Shown here in pieces: positions 8,277 through 16,105 of a stretch of 24,501 nt of DNA. The notes under the pieces were generated by a model. The model made no database searches and was not told where the DNA came from. It saw only the letters and a program-made list of their open reading frames with translations. The stretch covers positions 1-24,501 of IMG/VR virus record IMGVR_UViG_3300030118_000637. One strand, given 5' to 3'. Source of the DNA: a virus. Both the position numbers and the translations under genes were made by a program. The stretch's first letter is position 1, and every line of letters begins with the position of its first letter.

Positions 8277-9188
8277 ATGAGTGTATCAATTACAAGTACT
8301 TATGCTGGAGAATTTGCTGGGAAATATATTGCCGCAAGTTTATTAACAGCTAAGACAATAGATGACGGAGCTATCACAGTACTTCCAAACATCAAACTAA
8401 AGTCCACTATGAAAGTTGGGGCTTTTTCAAATCTAATTAAAAATGCGAGTTGCGACTTTGATACTACAACGTCCAGCTTGGCGCTGACAGAAAAAACGCT
8501 AACTCCTAAAGAACTGCAAGTAAACATAGACATTTGTAAAAAAGACTTACATAGTGATTGGGAGGCAGCCCAAATGGGTTTTAGCGCATTTGATGAGCTC
8601 CCTCCTTTATTCTCTGATTTTGTTATCTCAAGAGTAGCTGCTGAGGTAGCTTCTGCTACTGAAACAGCGATTTGGAGTGGAACAGATACAGATGGTAGCT
8701 TCGCTGGGCTAAAAGCTCAGATTAACGCAGACGGCAACAGAACTTTAGTGACAGCAACAGATATTACATCCAGCAATGTGGTAGCACAGCTCGGTGCTGT
8801 GATTGACTCCATACCTGCGGGGGTGTATGGCTCAGAGGATTTGTATATTTACTGCGCACAAAACGTATTTAAAGCTTACATAAGAGCTTTAGGTGGGTTT
8901 GCTGCTACTAACAGCGGTGTAGATGCTAAAAGTCACACTTTCTACAACGGTGGGGAGTTAAGCTTTGACGGTGTTAAATTGTACCCAACAAGCGGAATGG
9001 GTGCAAATGAAATGGTAGCTGCTAGAAGCTCAAACTTATTCTTTGGAACTGGTCTACTTAACGACTACAACGAGGTAAGAGTTTTAGATATGGCAGAGCT
9101 TGACGGAAGTCAAAACGTTAGAGTTATAATGCGTTATACAGCTGGGACTCAAATTGGAGTTGGATCTGATATCGTACTTTACACTTAA
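8277..9188 (+). CDS. major capsid protein
   Basis: This 303-residue protein follows the scaffold-like gene after 12 bases and is itself followed by a strong terminator at 9212. It has the composition of a phage capsid protein: rich in Ala, Gly, Ser and Thr, mixed alpha/beta, with no signal peptide. Recognisable stretches include MKVGAFSNLIKNASCDFD, LTPKELQVNIDICKKDL, AETAIWSGT-like ATETAIWSGTDTDG, and YNGGELSFDGVKLYPTSGM near the end of the middle domain. These resemble HK97-type capsid proteins of flavobacterial phages. Its start context is A-rich (AAATAAAAAAAAATG), consistent with strong initiation. Homology was not computed; position and composition carry the call. Confidence 0.85.
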   Translation: MSVSITSTYAGEFAGKYIAASLLTAKTIDDGAITVLPNIKLKSTMKVGAFSNLIKNASCDFDTTTSSLALTEKTLTPKELQVNIDICKKDLHSDWEAAQMGFSAFDELPPLFSDFVISRVAAEVASATETAIWSGTDTDGSFAGLKAQINADGNRTLVTATDITSSNVVAQLGAVIDSIPAGVYGSEDLYIYCAQNVFKAYIRALGGFAATNSGVDAKSHTFYNGGELSFDGVKLYPTSGMGANEMVAARSSNLFFGTGLLNDYNEVRVLDMAELDGSQNVRVIMRYTAGTQIGVGSDIVLYT

Positions 9189-9211
9189 TAGAAACAATTA
9201 ACTAACATAAG

Positions 9212-9241
9212 AAGGGTGGGCAAAACTGCCTACCCTTTTTT
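9212..9241 (+). terminator. Rho-independent terminator after the capsid gene
   Basis: An 11-bp stem (AAGGGTGGGCA pairing with TGCCTACCCTT, one G-U) closes a 4-base loop, AAAC, and is followed by a run of T. It lies 24 bases after the capsid stop. It would end or reduce transcription between the capsid and tail tube genes. Confidence 0.85.
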
Positions 9242-9256
9242 ATTAAATCTAAAAAT

Positions 9257-9808
9257 ATGGCTTGTGCAATTACAAAAGGGAGAGGGGTAGGATGTAAGAC
9301 CGCTTTCGCTGGAATCAACAATATTTACATACTAGACTATAGCGATGCTATTGCAGCTTTAGCAGACTCAAGCGGTACAATTACACTGCCTACAGATAAT
9401 AGCGCAGAGTTCTTTAAGTTTGATGTACAAGGGGCTTTAAGCAGCCTTGAGACAGCTGTAACAAGTTCAAGAGATAATGGGACTACTTTTTACGAAAGTA
9501 CCTTAAATATCACTTTTCAAAACTTAGACGTAGCAACTCAAGAAGAGCTAAAACTCTTAAACAGAGGAAGAGCGCACTACGTTGTAGAATTATTTGAAGA
9601 CGGTGCCGGTAGCACTAAAAGACTTTTACTAGGTCTTAAAAATGGGTGCGAGGTTACTGCTGGTACAATCGTTACTGGTGCTGCTCCTGGAGATTTACAA
9701 GGCTTCACTTTAACAGTTGTAGCTACAGAGGTAAATCCACCGTTTTTCTGTACTGCTCCTGATATTAAAGAAGCAGACGGTGTGCCTCTACAAATTACAC
9801 CATCATAG
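9257..9808 (+). CDS. probable major tail tube protein
   Basis: This 183-residue, beta-rich protein (MACAITKGRGVGCKTAFAGI at the N-terminus; LNITFQNLDVATQEELKLLN; GFTLTVVATEVNPPFFC near the end) has no enzymatic motif. It stands alone between two strong terminators (9212 and 9830) directly after the capsid gene, the position and isolation expected for a second very abundant virion protein. The pattern of a central beta-sandwich with a helix and a late TLTVVATEVNPP strand is compatible with tail tube folds. The tail tube assignment is inferred from size, beta content and context; a minor capsid or decoration protein is the main alternative. Confidence 0.6.
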   Translation: MACAITKGRGVGCKTAFAGINNIYILDYSDAIAALADSSGTITLPTDNSAEFFKFDVQGALSSLETAVTSSRDNGTTFYESTLNITFQNLDVATQEELKLLNRGRAHYVVELFEDGAGSTKRLLLGLKNGCEVTAGTIVTGAAPGDLQGFTLTVVATEVNPPFFCTAPDIKEADGVPLQITPS

Positions 9809-9829
9809 TAGTTTATTTATATTTAAAAC

Positions 9830-9857
9830 AAGCCTTCCTTTTTGGAGGGCTTTTTTT
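9830..9857 (+). terminator. Rho-independent terminator after the tail tube-like gene
   Basis: A 9-bp stem (AAGCCTTCC with GGAGGGCTT, one G-U) and a TTTTT loop are followed by seven further T residues. It lies 21 bases after the stop at 9808 and just before the third shared upstream element. Confidence 0.85.
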
Positions 9858-9860
9858 ATA

Positions 9861-9891
9861 CAAAATATTTTAATTTTATTTATATATTAGT
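9861..9891 (+). promoter_or_regulatory. shared late-gene upstream element, copy 3
   Basis: CAAAAT, 13 bases, TTATATATTA, GT lie directly before the ATG at 9892, the same layout as at 5492 and 7637. Here the element follows a strong terminator at once, so the downstream portal cluster needs its own promoter or read-through. That favours a transcriptional role for this copy. Confidence 0.55.
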
Positions 9892-10242
9892 ATGAAGATT
9901 ATAACAACAAGCGGCACTAAGGCCTTAAAGATCATACCAAGGACTTTTTTTGCTGGAACTATTAATCTAAAACTTACAAACGAAAGTACGGGCGGTGTAG
10001 TAAATACAACAGCTACAGCCTCAACAGACAGAAATTATATGAGCTTTACTGGTACTTTTGGCACTCTTGTAGAAGGGGAGTTTTACAACTTAGAGGTTTT
10101 ATTGTCTGGGGCTACAATATACAAAGACAAAGTATTCTGCACAGACCAAACAATAGACCAAACAAACAATAATTACTATTCTGTTAATAGTGGAGAATAT
10201 AACACAGAGAATAGCTTTGATAACGATTATATTATTTTATGA
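9892..10242 (+). CDS. small beta-rich virion-cluster protein
   Basis: This 116-residue protein (MKIITTSGTKALKIIPRTFF; GTINLKLTNESTGGVVNTT; YNLEVLLSGATIYKDKVFC) looks like a small Ig-like or beta-sandwich domain with a low-complexity Asn/Tyr-rich C-terminus (NNNYYSVNSGEYNTEN). Similar short proteins occur next to portal genes in Bacteroidota phages. Its stop overlaps the portal start (ATGA). No function is assignable; a minor structural role is inferred only from position. Confidence 0.65.
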   Translation: MKIITTSGTKALKIIPRTFFAGTINLKLTNESTGGVVNTTATASTDRNYMSFTGTFGTLVEGEFYNLEVLLSGATIYKDKVFCTDQTIDQTNNNYYSVNSGEYNTENSFDNDYIIL

Positions 10243-12059
10243 ACGATTTACGGATAGTTAATTTAAGCAGCTACACAAGCCCAGAGATTATTGAGAAATC
10301 AAACAAGAAGTTTGTAGCTTACGGAAGCGATAATAACTACTTTCAATATCTTATAGACAGATACAACGGCAGCCCTACCAATAACGCTATTATAAACGGT
10401 ATTAGTCAAATGATTTACGGCAAGGGTTTAGACGCCTTAGACTCTAGCAAAAAGCCAGAGCAATACGCTCAAATGGTTTCTTTATTTAACAAAGATTGTG
10501 TAAGGAAGCTATGCTATGACTTGAAACTTATGGGTCAATGTTCTATGCAGGTCATTTACTCAAAGGACAGAAAAACAATAGCACAAGTAGAACACATCCC
10601 AGTTGAGAATCTAAGAGCTGAAAAATGCAACGAAAAAGGCGAGATAGAGGCTTACTACTATTCTGATAACTGGCAAAAGGTAACAACAAGAACAGAGCTT
10701 CAAAGGATACCAGCCTTTGGATATTCAAACGAAAATATAGAGATAGTTTACGTCAAACCTTACAGAGCTGGTTACAAATACTATTCAAGTCCTGACTACC
10801 AAGGAGGGCTACAATATGCAGAATTAGAAGAGGAAATAAGCAACTATCACTTAAACAACATACTTAACGGACTCGCTCCGTCTATGCTTATCAACTTCAA
10901 CAACGGCACTCCAAACGCAGAAGAGCGACAAATGCTTGAGAATCGTATTTATCAAAAGTTTAGCGGATCTAGTAACGCTGGTAAGTTTATTCTAGCTTTC
11001 AACGACAATGCAGAAAGCGCAGCACAAATAGAGCCTATACAATTAAGTGATGCTCACAATCAATACCAATTCTTATCTGACGAGAGCGGTAAAAAAATAA
11101 TGGTAGCGCACAGAGTTGTAAGCCCTATGCTTTTAGGAATCAAAGACAGCACAGGTCTAGGCAATAATGCAGACGAACTGCAAACTGCAAGTATATTAAT
11201 GGACAATACCGTTATAAGACCTTTTCAGCACCTTTTGATAGATGCTTTTGATTCTATACTAGCTTTTAACAATATAGCCTTAAAACTATACTTTAAGACC
11301 TTACAGCCGCTAGAATTTACAGACTTAGAAAACGTAGAGGACGAAGAGACAAAAGAGGAAGAGACTGGAGTAAAACTATCAAAGGATTTACCAGCAGAGT
11401 TAGGCAGTAAAATAGCAGACGCCTTAATAGACTTAGGGCAAGACGAAACAGAGCTTCTAAGCGACTTTGACGTTATGGATGAGCGAGAGGTAGACTACGA
11501 CCAAGAGGAGGGCTTAGACGAGGTAATAACAGACCTAAACAAGCCAAAAGAAAAAAGTACACTAGCTAAAATATGGGAGTTTGTAAGTACAGGCAGCGCA
11601 AAGCCTTACAGTAAGAGCGAACAAGATGGTAAAAGCAAACAAGAGAGGGAAGAGGGTAATACTTTTCTAGTACGGTATATGTACAGCCCACAAAAATACA
11701 ATGCAAATTCAAGACCTTTTTGTAAAAAAATGGTTGATGCTAACAAGGTTTACCGCAAAGAGGATATACAAGCTATGACTACTAAGGCTGTGAATCCTGG
11801 TTTTGGTAAGGGTGGGTCTAATACTTACTCAGTATGGCTATACAAAGGAGGTGCTAGATGTCAGCATAAATGGCTCCGAAAGACATACGTACGCAAGGAG
11901 GGTGCTAAGAGTTTAGGGGATGCAATCACAACAACAGAAGCAAGGTCAAGAGGTTTTAAACCAAAGGCAAACGCTCAAAAGGTACCAGTGGCCCCCAAAG
12001 ATATGAAGTACAAAGGTTACACAGCGGAATATTGGAATAAAATAGGATTTAAGAACTAA
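10239..12059 (+). CDS. portal protein with a C-terminal Cys/His extension
   Basis: This 606-residue protein is the putative dodecameric head vertex through which DNA is packaged. The first ~370 residues match a portal layout: FVAYGSDNNYFQYLIDRYNGSPTN near the N-terminus, NAIINGISQMIYGKGLD, then HIPVENLRAE, EIEIVYVKP-like strands, and the helical stem region (QFLSDESGKKIMVAHRVVSP, STGLGNNADELQTASILM). An acidic linker covers about 370-470. The last ~135 residues form a separate domain with NSRPFCKKMVDANKVYRKED, NPGFGKGGSNTYSVWLYKGG and CQHKWLRKTY, known to me as a fusion domain in Bacteroidota phage head proteins. The extension's role is unknown. It starts at an ATGA overlap and its last base is the first base of the next ATG. 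Confidence 0.85.
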   Translation: MNDLRIVNLSSYTSPEIIEKSNKKFVAYGSDNNYFQYLIDRYNGSPTNNAIINGISQMIYGKGLDALDSSKKPEQYAQMVSLFNKDCVRKLCYDLKLMGQCSMQVIYSKDRKTIAQVEHIPVENLRAEKCNEKGEIEAYYYSDNWQKVTTRTELQRIPAFGYSNENIEIVYVKPYRAGYKYYSSPDYQGGLQYAELEEEISNYHLNNILNGLAPSMLINFNNGTPNAEERQMLENRIYQKFSGSSNAGKFILAFNDNAESAAQIEPIQLSDAHNQYQFLSDESGKKIMVAHRVVSPMLLGIKDSTGLGNNADELQTASILMDNTVIRPFQHLLIDAFDSILAFNNIALKLYFKTLQPLEFTDLENVEDEETKEEETGVKLSKDLPAELGSKIADALIDLGQDETELLSDFDVMDEREVDYDQEEGLDEVITDLNKPKEKSTLAKIWEFVSTGSAKPYSKSEQDGKSKQEREEGNTFLVRYMYSPQKYNANSRPFCKKMVDANKVYRKEDIQAMTTKAVNPGFGKGGSNTYSVWLYKGGARCQHKWLRKTYVRKEGAKSLGDAITTTEARSRGFKPKANAQKVPVAPKDMKYKGYTAEYWNKIGFKN

Positions 12060-12574
12060 TGGCAACAGCACTTTTTATAAATAGAACAGACCTTGTAAAG
12101 AACTCTATCTTAGACGGCAACGTAGATACTGACAAATTTATACAGTTTATTAAGGTAGCGCAGCAAATAGACATACAAAACCTTTTAGGGACAGACCTCT
12201 ACAATAGGATAAGTTCAGATATTACAAGCGGTGCTAGTGGGGGTACTGGTTTAACTGGTAATTATTTAACGCTAGTTAATACTTATGTACAACCTACTTT
12301 AATTTGGTTTGCTCAAATGAATTACATTCCATTCGCGGCTTATAGTATAAAAAATGGGGGGGTATTCAAAGGGTCAAGTGAAACAGCAGAAACAGTTAAT
12401 AAAAACGAAGTAGACTATCTAGTAGACAAGGCAAGAGAATACGCCAACTATTACTCGACTCGCTTAGTAGACTATTTGCAGTTTAATACAGATTTGTTTC
12501 CTGAGTATAATTCAAACACAGATAATGATATACACCCTGATACAGATACAACCTTTAAAGGCTGGGTTTTATGA
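12059..12574 (+). CDS. head-tail connector-like protein (DUF6712-like)
   Basis: This 171-residue protein, mostly helical, begins FINRTDLVKNSILDGNVDTDKF and continues IKVAQQIDIQNLLGTDLYNR, a pattern I associate with DUF6712-type proteins next to portal genes in Bacteroidota phages. That family resembles gp6-like connector or adaptor proteins, which bridge the portal and the tail. The central YVQPTLIWFAQMNYIPFAAY helix is hydrophobic but unlikely to be a membrane segment. It directly follows the portal gene with a one-base overlap and ends in an ATGA overlap with a small gene. The connector assignment is inference from context and pattern. Confidence 0.65.
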   Translation: MATALFINRTDLVKNSILDGNVDTDKFIQFIKVAQQIDIQNLLGTDLYNRISSDITSGASGGTGLTGNYLTLVNTYVQPTLIWFAQMNYIPFAAYSIKNGGVFKGSSETAETVNKNEVDYLVDKAREYANYYSTRLVDYLQFNTDLFPEYNSNTDNDIHPDTDTTFKGWVL

Positions 12575-12744
12575 AATATAAAGTAAAAGAGACAAACCTT
12601 AGTAAACTAAAAAATTATATTGATGCCAATACCAAAACCAAAAGCGAACGAGAAGCAGAGAGATTTTATGATACGGTGTATAGCAGAGATGAGAAAAGAA
12701 TACAAACAAGACCAAGCAGTAGCGATATGCTACCAAAGTTATAG
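12571..12744 (+). CDS. small basic protein overlapping another gene
   Basis: This 57-residue protein (MKYKVKETNLSKLKNYIDA at the start) begins at an ATGA overlap with the connector-like gene. From 12623 it shares its DNA with another small gene in the next frame. The N-terminal third looks like ordinary protein. The C-terminal two thirds are Ser/Arg/Lys-rich and may be shaped by the overlapping gene. It is either a real short gene or simply the leader that delivers ribosomes to 12623. No family is recognised. Confidence 0.45.
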   Translation: MKYKVKETNLSKLKNYIDANTKTKSEREAERFYDTVYSRDEKRIQTRPSSSDMLPKL

Positions 12745-12754
12745 AGACAAATGA
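12623..12754 (+). CDS. MPIPKP-type small protein, nested with another frame
   Basis: This 43-residue protein begins MPIPKPKANEKQRDFMIRC and ends AVAICYQSYRDK. This matches a widespread short phage motif (MPIPKP..GE...FM.RC......AVCY..W), found alone or fused to head-protease proteins. Its stop overlaps the start of the first fibre gene (ATGA at 12751). The motif match and the coupled end make it more convincing than the longer overlapping frame. Function is unknown; association with head or protease proteins in other phages suggests a virion assembly role. Confidence 0.7.
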   Translation: MPIPKPKANEKQRDFMIRCIAEMRKEYKQDQAVAICYQSYRDK

Positions 12755-13698
12755 GCAACCCAATTTTAGCACTTATACCAAGCGGATACAAAGCCGATAA
12801 GGTTTATAGTATTATACCTAGTGACGGTACTAAGGACTTTACTTTTGTAAGGGCTGGGGCTGGTACAAGAGTAAGAGAGGACGGACTTATAGAAACTATT
12901 GGGGCTTCTACAGACGATATAGCAAGACTTACTTGGCTAAACACAAATTGCCCTAGTTTACATATTGAGGCTGCAAGAACAAACAGACAGATAAGGTCTG
13001 AAGAGTTTGACAATGCAGCTTGGGTCAAACAGGCAGATATAACAGTAACAGCAAACCAAGTGACCGCACCTAATGGAGAAATGACAGCAGACAAAATACA
13101 AAGGGGGTCAACTATAAACACAAATAACTTTTTATCTGACAATGTAAATAAAAGTGCCTCAAGTGCTTTAGATGCTTGTACCTCTGTTTTTGTAAAACAA
13201 GGGGAAGGAGATTTTTTTGCTATGAGAGCGCAAGGGTCAGGACTCAACCAAGTAAACGGAGTTTACCAATTCAGTACAAATACTTTTACAACAAGCGCAG
13301 ACGGAAGCGGTTTTACTGTAACAAGTTCTAAGGTTGAAAACTACGGCAGAGGTTGGTATAGACTTTCTATTGTTTACAATACAGACACCGCAGCAACAAT
13401 AACAACAGTATTTAGCCCAAGAGGTACGACTGGGGACGTAGATGACACTGACACTAGTACGACTGCTTTTGTGTATTTGTGGGGCTGTCAAGTAGAAGAG
13501 GGCGCAAGTCTTTCAAGCTACATAAAAACAACTGACGGAGCGGCCTCAAGAAATGCGGATGTTTGCAGCGTTACAACCCCTAGCGGAGTGGTAAAAATTA
13601 CTGAGACATTTGCAGACGATACAACAAACGAAATAACAAGTATTCCAACAACTTATACTGTAAGTGCTGGTAAAATCAAAAAAGTTATAATGATATGA
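12751..13698 (+). CDS. fibre/lectin-like receptor-binding candidate 1
   Basis: This 315-residue, beta-rich protein has signatures shared with the larger protein at 13871: FTFVRAGAGTRVREDGLIE, EEFDNAAWVKQ, YGRGWYRLSIVYNT, and YLWGCQVEEGASLSSYIKT. These mark a jelly-roll, carbohydrate-binding-like module seen in phage tail or head fibres. The C-terminal ~45 residues (PSGVVKITETFADDTTN, YTVSAGKIKKVIMI) form a short conserved tail. No signal peptide or catalytic residues are evident. A host-surface-binding role is inferred from the module and from its place among late genes. It begins and ends with ATGA overlaps. Confidence 0.65.
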   Translation: MSNPILALIPSGYKADKVYSIIPSDGTKDFTFVRAGAGTRVREDGLIETIGASTDDIARLTWLNTNCPSLHIEAARTNRQIRSEEFDNAAWVKQADITVTANQVTAPNGEMTADKIQRGSTINTNNFLSDNVNKSASSALDACTSVFVKQGEGDFFAMRAQGSGLNQVNGVYQFSTNTFTTSADGSGFTVTSSKVENYGRGWYRLSIVYNTDTAATITTVFSPRGTTGDVDDTDTSTTAFVYLWGCQVEEGASLSSYIKTTDGAASRNADVCSVTTPSGVVKITETFADDTTNEITSIPTTYTVSAGKIKKVIMI

Positions 13699-13874
13699 GC
13701 TACGGAGAAATTTACAAACAGAGTAATTTTGGGACTGCCGTCAATAATGAAATAGGCTATGGAGATACATACTTAGCACCTTCCTTACTTAACCAGCTAT
13801 TTATAAGGGTTACAAACTTTGAAAACTTTGGAGGATCTTTGGATTTACTAACCGAAATACAAGACGTACTATGA
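13695..13874 (+). CDS. small protein between two fibre genes
   Basis: This 59-residue protein (MSYGEIYKQSNFGTAVNNE; YGDTYLAPSLLNQLFIRV) fits between the two fibre-like genes, with ATGA overlaps at both ends. Such exact packing supports a real gene. The composition is balanced and soluble, with no transmembrane segment. I recognise no family. A role in fibre assembly or attachment is possible from position only. Confidence 0.65.
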   Translation: MSYGEIYKQSNFGTAVNNEIGYGDTYLAPSLLNQLFIRVTNFENFGGSLDLLTEIQDVL

Positions 13875-15508
13875 GCAATTTATTAAGCAAAGCAAGTATC
13901 TTACTAACTCCTACGGCTACAAGTGATGGCAAACTTCACAGCGTAAAGCCTATACAAAATTTAGGAAGTGAGTTAGTGAGTCAACCAAACTTCCAAAGTC
14001 AAGGTAGCTGGTATGTGTTTAACGATAATCAAGGTACAATTAGCGGAGGAACTGCAACAATTATAGGAAACGGCTCGAATGCGTTTGCGCAATGGCGTCA
14101 TAATTTCACCGTTTCAACATCAAAAAAATATGAATTGATTGTAACAATTTCTCAAACTAATCATAATGTTCAAATAGCTGCTGCTGCTGGTGCTTCTGAC
14201 TTCCCAAGTAAATTTACCGATCAAGTAGGTACACATACTTTTAGATTTACTCCAACGGGAACAACTTTTGTGTTAAAAATTGGTATAAATAACAATGCTA
14301 ACGGTAATGCTACACTAACATTTGCCTCACTTAAAGAAGTAAGTGATGGAGATTTCACTTTCACAAGAGACACTTCAGCTACAAGAGTTAACTCAAACGG
14401 TCTTATAGAGTCTGTTGCAAGTGGTTTGCCTAGGATTGATTTTCTAGGCGGTACTGGGCAAGTTCTTTTAGAGCCAGCCTCAACTAATACTGCCACTTAT
14501 TCAAACGATTTTACACAAGGATCAAACTTTAACTCTGGGAACCGCACCCTGTCAGACTGTGTTTTAAGCACTAGTCAAGGTACTGCACCAGACGGAACTA
14601 ATACTGCTCAAAAATTAACCGATAATAACAACGGCGGCACTGGGTCAATAAGTTTAAACTCTTTTGGAGCTGGTTTAACAAGTAACACAGATTCTACTGT
14701 ATCAATGTTTGTCAAAAAAGATACTGTTAGATATTTTGTTATTAAATTCTTGAATTTTGACACTAGCCAAGAAACAAGTTTTGATTTAGACACAGGCACA
14801 GTCAATAGAGGTACGGGTGTTATGACTAATTACGGAAATGGGTGGTACAGATGTTCTGCAACTTTTTCGACTACAACTGACTTAGTAGGGGCTATTCAGT
14901 TTTTAATTACAAACAGCTCAAGCACTACAGGGGGTAATTTAAGAGATGGTTCTAATTCTACTCTTGTTTGGGGTTATCAAGCAGAAGAGAGTTCTTTTGC
15001 TACATCATATATACCAACGGTTGACAGCCCTGTAACAAGAAACAAAGACGAAGCAAACAACAGCGGAGATACAAGCCTAATAAACTCAACAGAGGGCGTT
15101 TTATATGCAGAGATAGCGTCACTGGCAGATGATACTATTGAGAGAAATATTTCTTTATCAAGTGGAGATACAACCAATACAGTAGAAATATTTTATAACA
15201 CTAGCACAAATCAAGTATCTTTTAAATTACGAGCAAACAACGCTAATATTACCGTTCAAAATACAACTGTATCGGATAGAACACAATATATAAAAGTTGC
15301 TTTAAAATATAAAAGCGGAGATATTGAGGGTTTTATTAATGGAGTTAAAGAAGTAGACCGTACAGACAGTTTTACTTTTTCTGCTGCTTTATCTGAGTTG
15401 GCTTTTGATAGAGGCGATGGTGCGAACAACTTTGAAGGTAAAATAAAAACTGTTGCAGTATTTAAAGAGGCTTTAACAGATGCACAAATAATAAGTTTAA
15501 CATCATAA
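13871..15508 (+). CDS. fibre/lectin-like receptor-binding candidate 2, with LamG-like end
   Basis: This 545-residue protein has three beta-rich parts. Residues ~35-155 look like a carbohydrate-binding jelly roll (QGSWYVFNDNQGTISGG, TFRFTPTGTTFVLKIGI). Residues ~160-395 repeat the module of the neighbouring 315-residue protein (FTFTRDTSATRVNSNGLIE, YGNGWYRCSATF, WGYQAEESSFATSYIPT). Residues ~400-545 look like a concanavalin A/LamG domain (GVLYAEIASL, IKVALKYKSGDIEGFINGVK, ELAFDRGDGANNFEGKI, VFKEALTDAQIISL). LamG and jelly-roll modules in phage fibres bind surface polysaccharides; that function here is inferred. The start overlaps the preceding stop. Confidence 0.7.
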   Translation: MSNLLSKASILLTPTATSDGKLHSVKPIQNLGSELVSQPNFQSQGSWYVFNDNQGTISGGTATIIGNGSNAFAQWRHNFTVSTSKKYELIVTISQTNHNVQIAAAAGASDFPSKFTDQVGTHTFRFTPTGTTFVLKIGINNNANGNATLTFASLKEVSDGDFTFTRDTSATRVNSNGLIESVASGLPRIDFLGGTGQVLLEPASTNTATYSNDFTQGSNFNSGNRTLSDCVLSTSQGTAPDGTNTAQKLTDNNNGGTGSISLNSFGAGLTSNTDSTVSMFVKKDTVRYFVIKFLNFDTSQETSFDLDTGTVNRGTGVMTNYGNGWYRCSATFSTTTDLVGAIQFLITNSSSTTGGNLRDGSNSTLVWGYQAEESSFATSYIPTVDSPVTRNKDEANNSGDTSLINSTEGVLYAEIASLADDTIERNISLSSGDTTNTVEIFYNTSTNQVSFKLRANNANITVQNTTVSDRTQYIKVALKYKSGDIEGFINGVKEVDRTDSFTFSAALSELAFDRGDGANNFEGKIKTVAVFKEALTDAQIISLTS

Positions 15509-15510
15509 CA

Positions 15511-15837
15511 ATGAAAATAGGTAAATACGAATTTAAGGATCAAGAAACCGCAGAGAATAAGATAAAATCTCTAGGAGTAGAAACAGACGAGGACGGCAAC
15601 GAGTACCCAACTCACAATCACTCTATAGTAAAACTAGGACATATAATTATAGAAAAAGGGGAGTATGACGGAGAGGAAGTTATAAAAGAGGCAGTTTTTA
15701 GCCCTAAGTATCATATAGACGTTATGTGGGCTGGTTTAGAGGAACACCCCTACGGTTGGAAATCTGCTGCTGTTACAGTAGAGGGACAGGGAGTGCATAG
15801 CTTTTACGGTATTGACTATCAAAAAAACAAAATGTAA
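15511..15837 (+). CDS. conserved small protein of the fibre cluster
   Basis: This 108-residue soluble protein starts MKIGKYEFKDQETAENKIKS and contains THNHSIVKLGHIIIEKGEYD, then SPKYHIDVMWAGLEEHPYGW and GVHSFYGIDYQKNK. Homologous short proteins sit after tail-fibre genes in Bacteroidota phages, so a virion or fibre-associated role is plausible. The His residues in THNHS and YHIDVMW could bind metal; that is speculation. Its start is 2 bases after the preceding stop, and its stop overlaps the next start (TAATG). Confidence 0.7.
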   Translation: MKIGKYEFKDQETAENKIKSLGVETDEDGNEYPTHNHSIVKLGHIIIEKGEYDGEEVIKEAVFSPKYHIDVMWAGLEEHPYGWKSAAVTVEGQGVHSFYGIDYQKNKM

Positions 15838-15935
15838 TGGTACGAATACTTAGATACTTAGCAGACAAACTAGAGGCCTTACAATACTATTTAATAAGTA
15901 AGTGGAATGGCTTACTTAAAAAGCTAATGCTATGA
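15837..15935 (+). CDS. very short basic amphipathic protein
   Basis: This 32-residue peptide (MVRILRYLADKLEALQYYLI, then SKWNGLLKKLML) overlaps both neighbours through TAATG and ATGA. It could form a single amphipathic or membrane-active helix. The placement just ahead of a membrane protein and the lysis genes is suggestive, but no function can be shown. The start/stop chaining is the main support. Confidence 0.5.
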   Translation: MVRILRYLADKLEALQYYLISKWNGLLKKLML

Positions 15936-16105
15936 ACATCCAAGACCTCAGACTCTATTTACTTAATATTATTACTTTAGGTATAAGTTTTACTGCTATT
16001 GAAAACAGCTTAAAGATACTACTTCTTTTGGCTTCTATTGTTTACACCTTCCAAAAGATTTACGAGACTTATAAAAAGAAAAATGCAAATAACAAAAAAC
16101 TTTAA
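15932..16105 (+). CDS. small membrane protein (holin-like candidate)
   Basis: This 57-residue protein has a hydrophobic stretch over about residues 8-41 (LYLLNIITLGISFTA, then ILLLLASIVYTF), enough for one or two membrane segments, and a strongly basic tail (YKKKNANNKK). Small membrane proteins of this form directly before the endolysin gene are common in Bacteroidota phages and may act as holins or lysis regulators. A separate 3TM-type holin candidate lies at 16450, so this may be a partner. It starts at an ATGA overlap and overlaps the peptidase start at 16083. Confidence 0.6.
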   Translation: MNIQDLRLYLLNIITLGISFTAIENSLKILLLLASIVYTFQKIYETYKKKNANNKKL

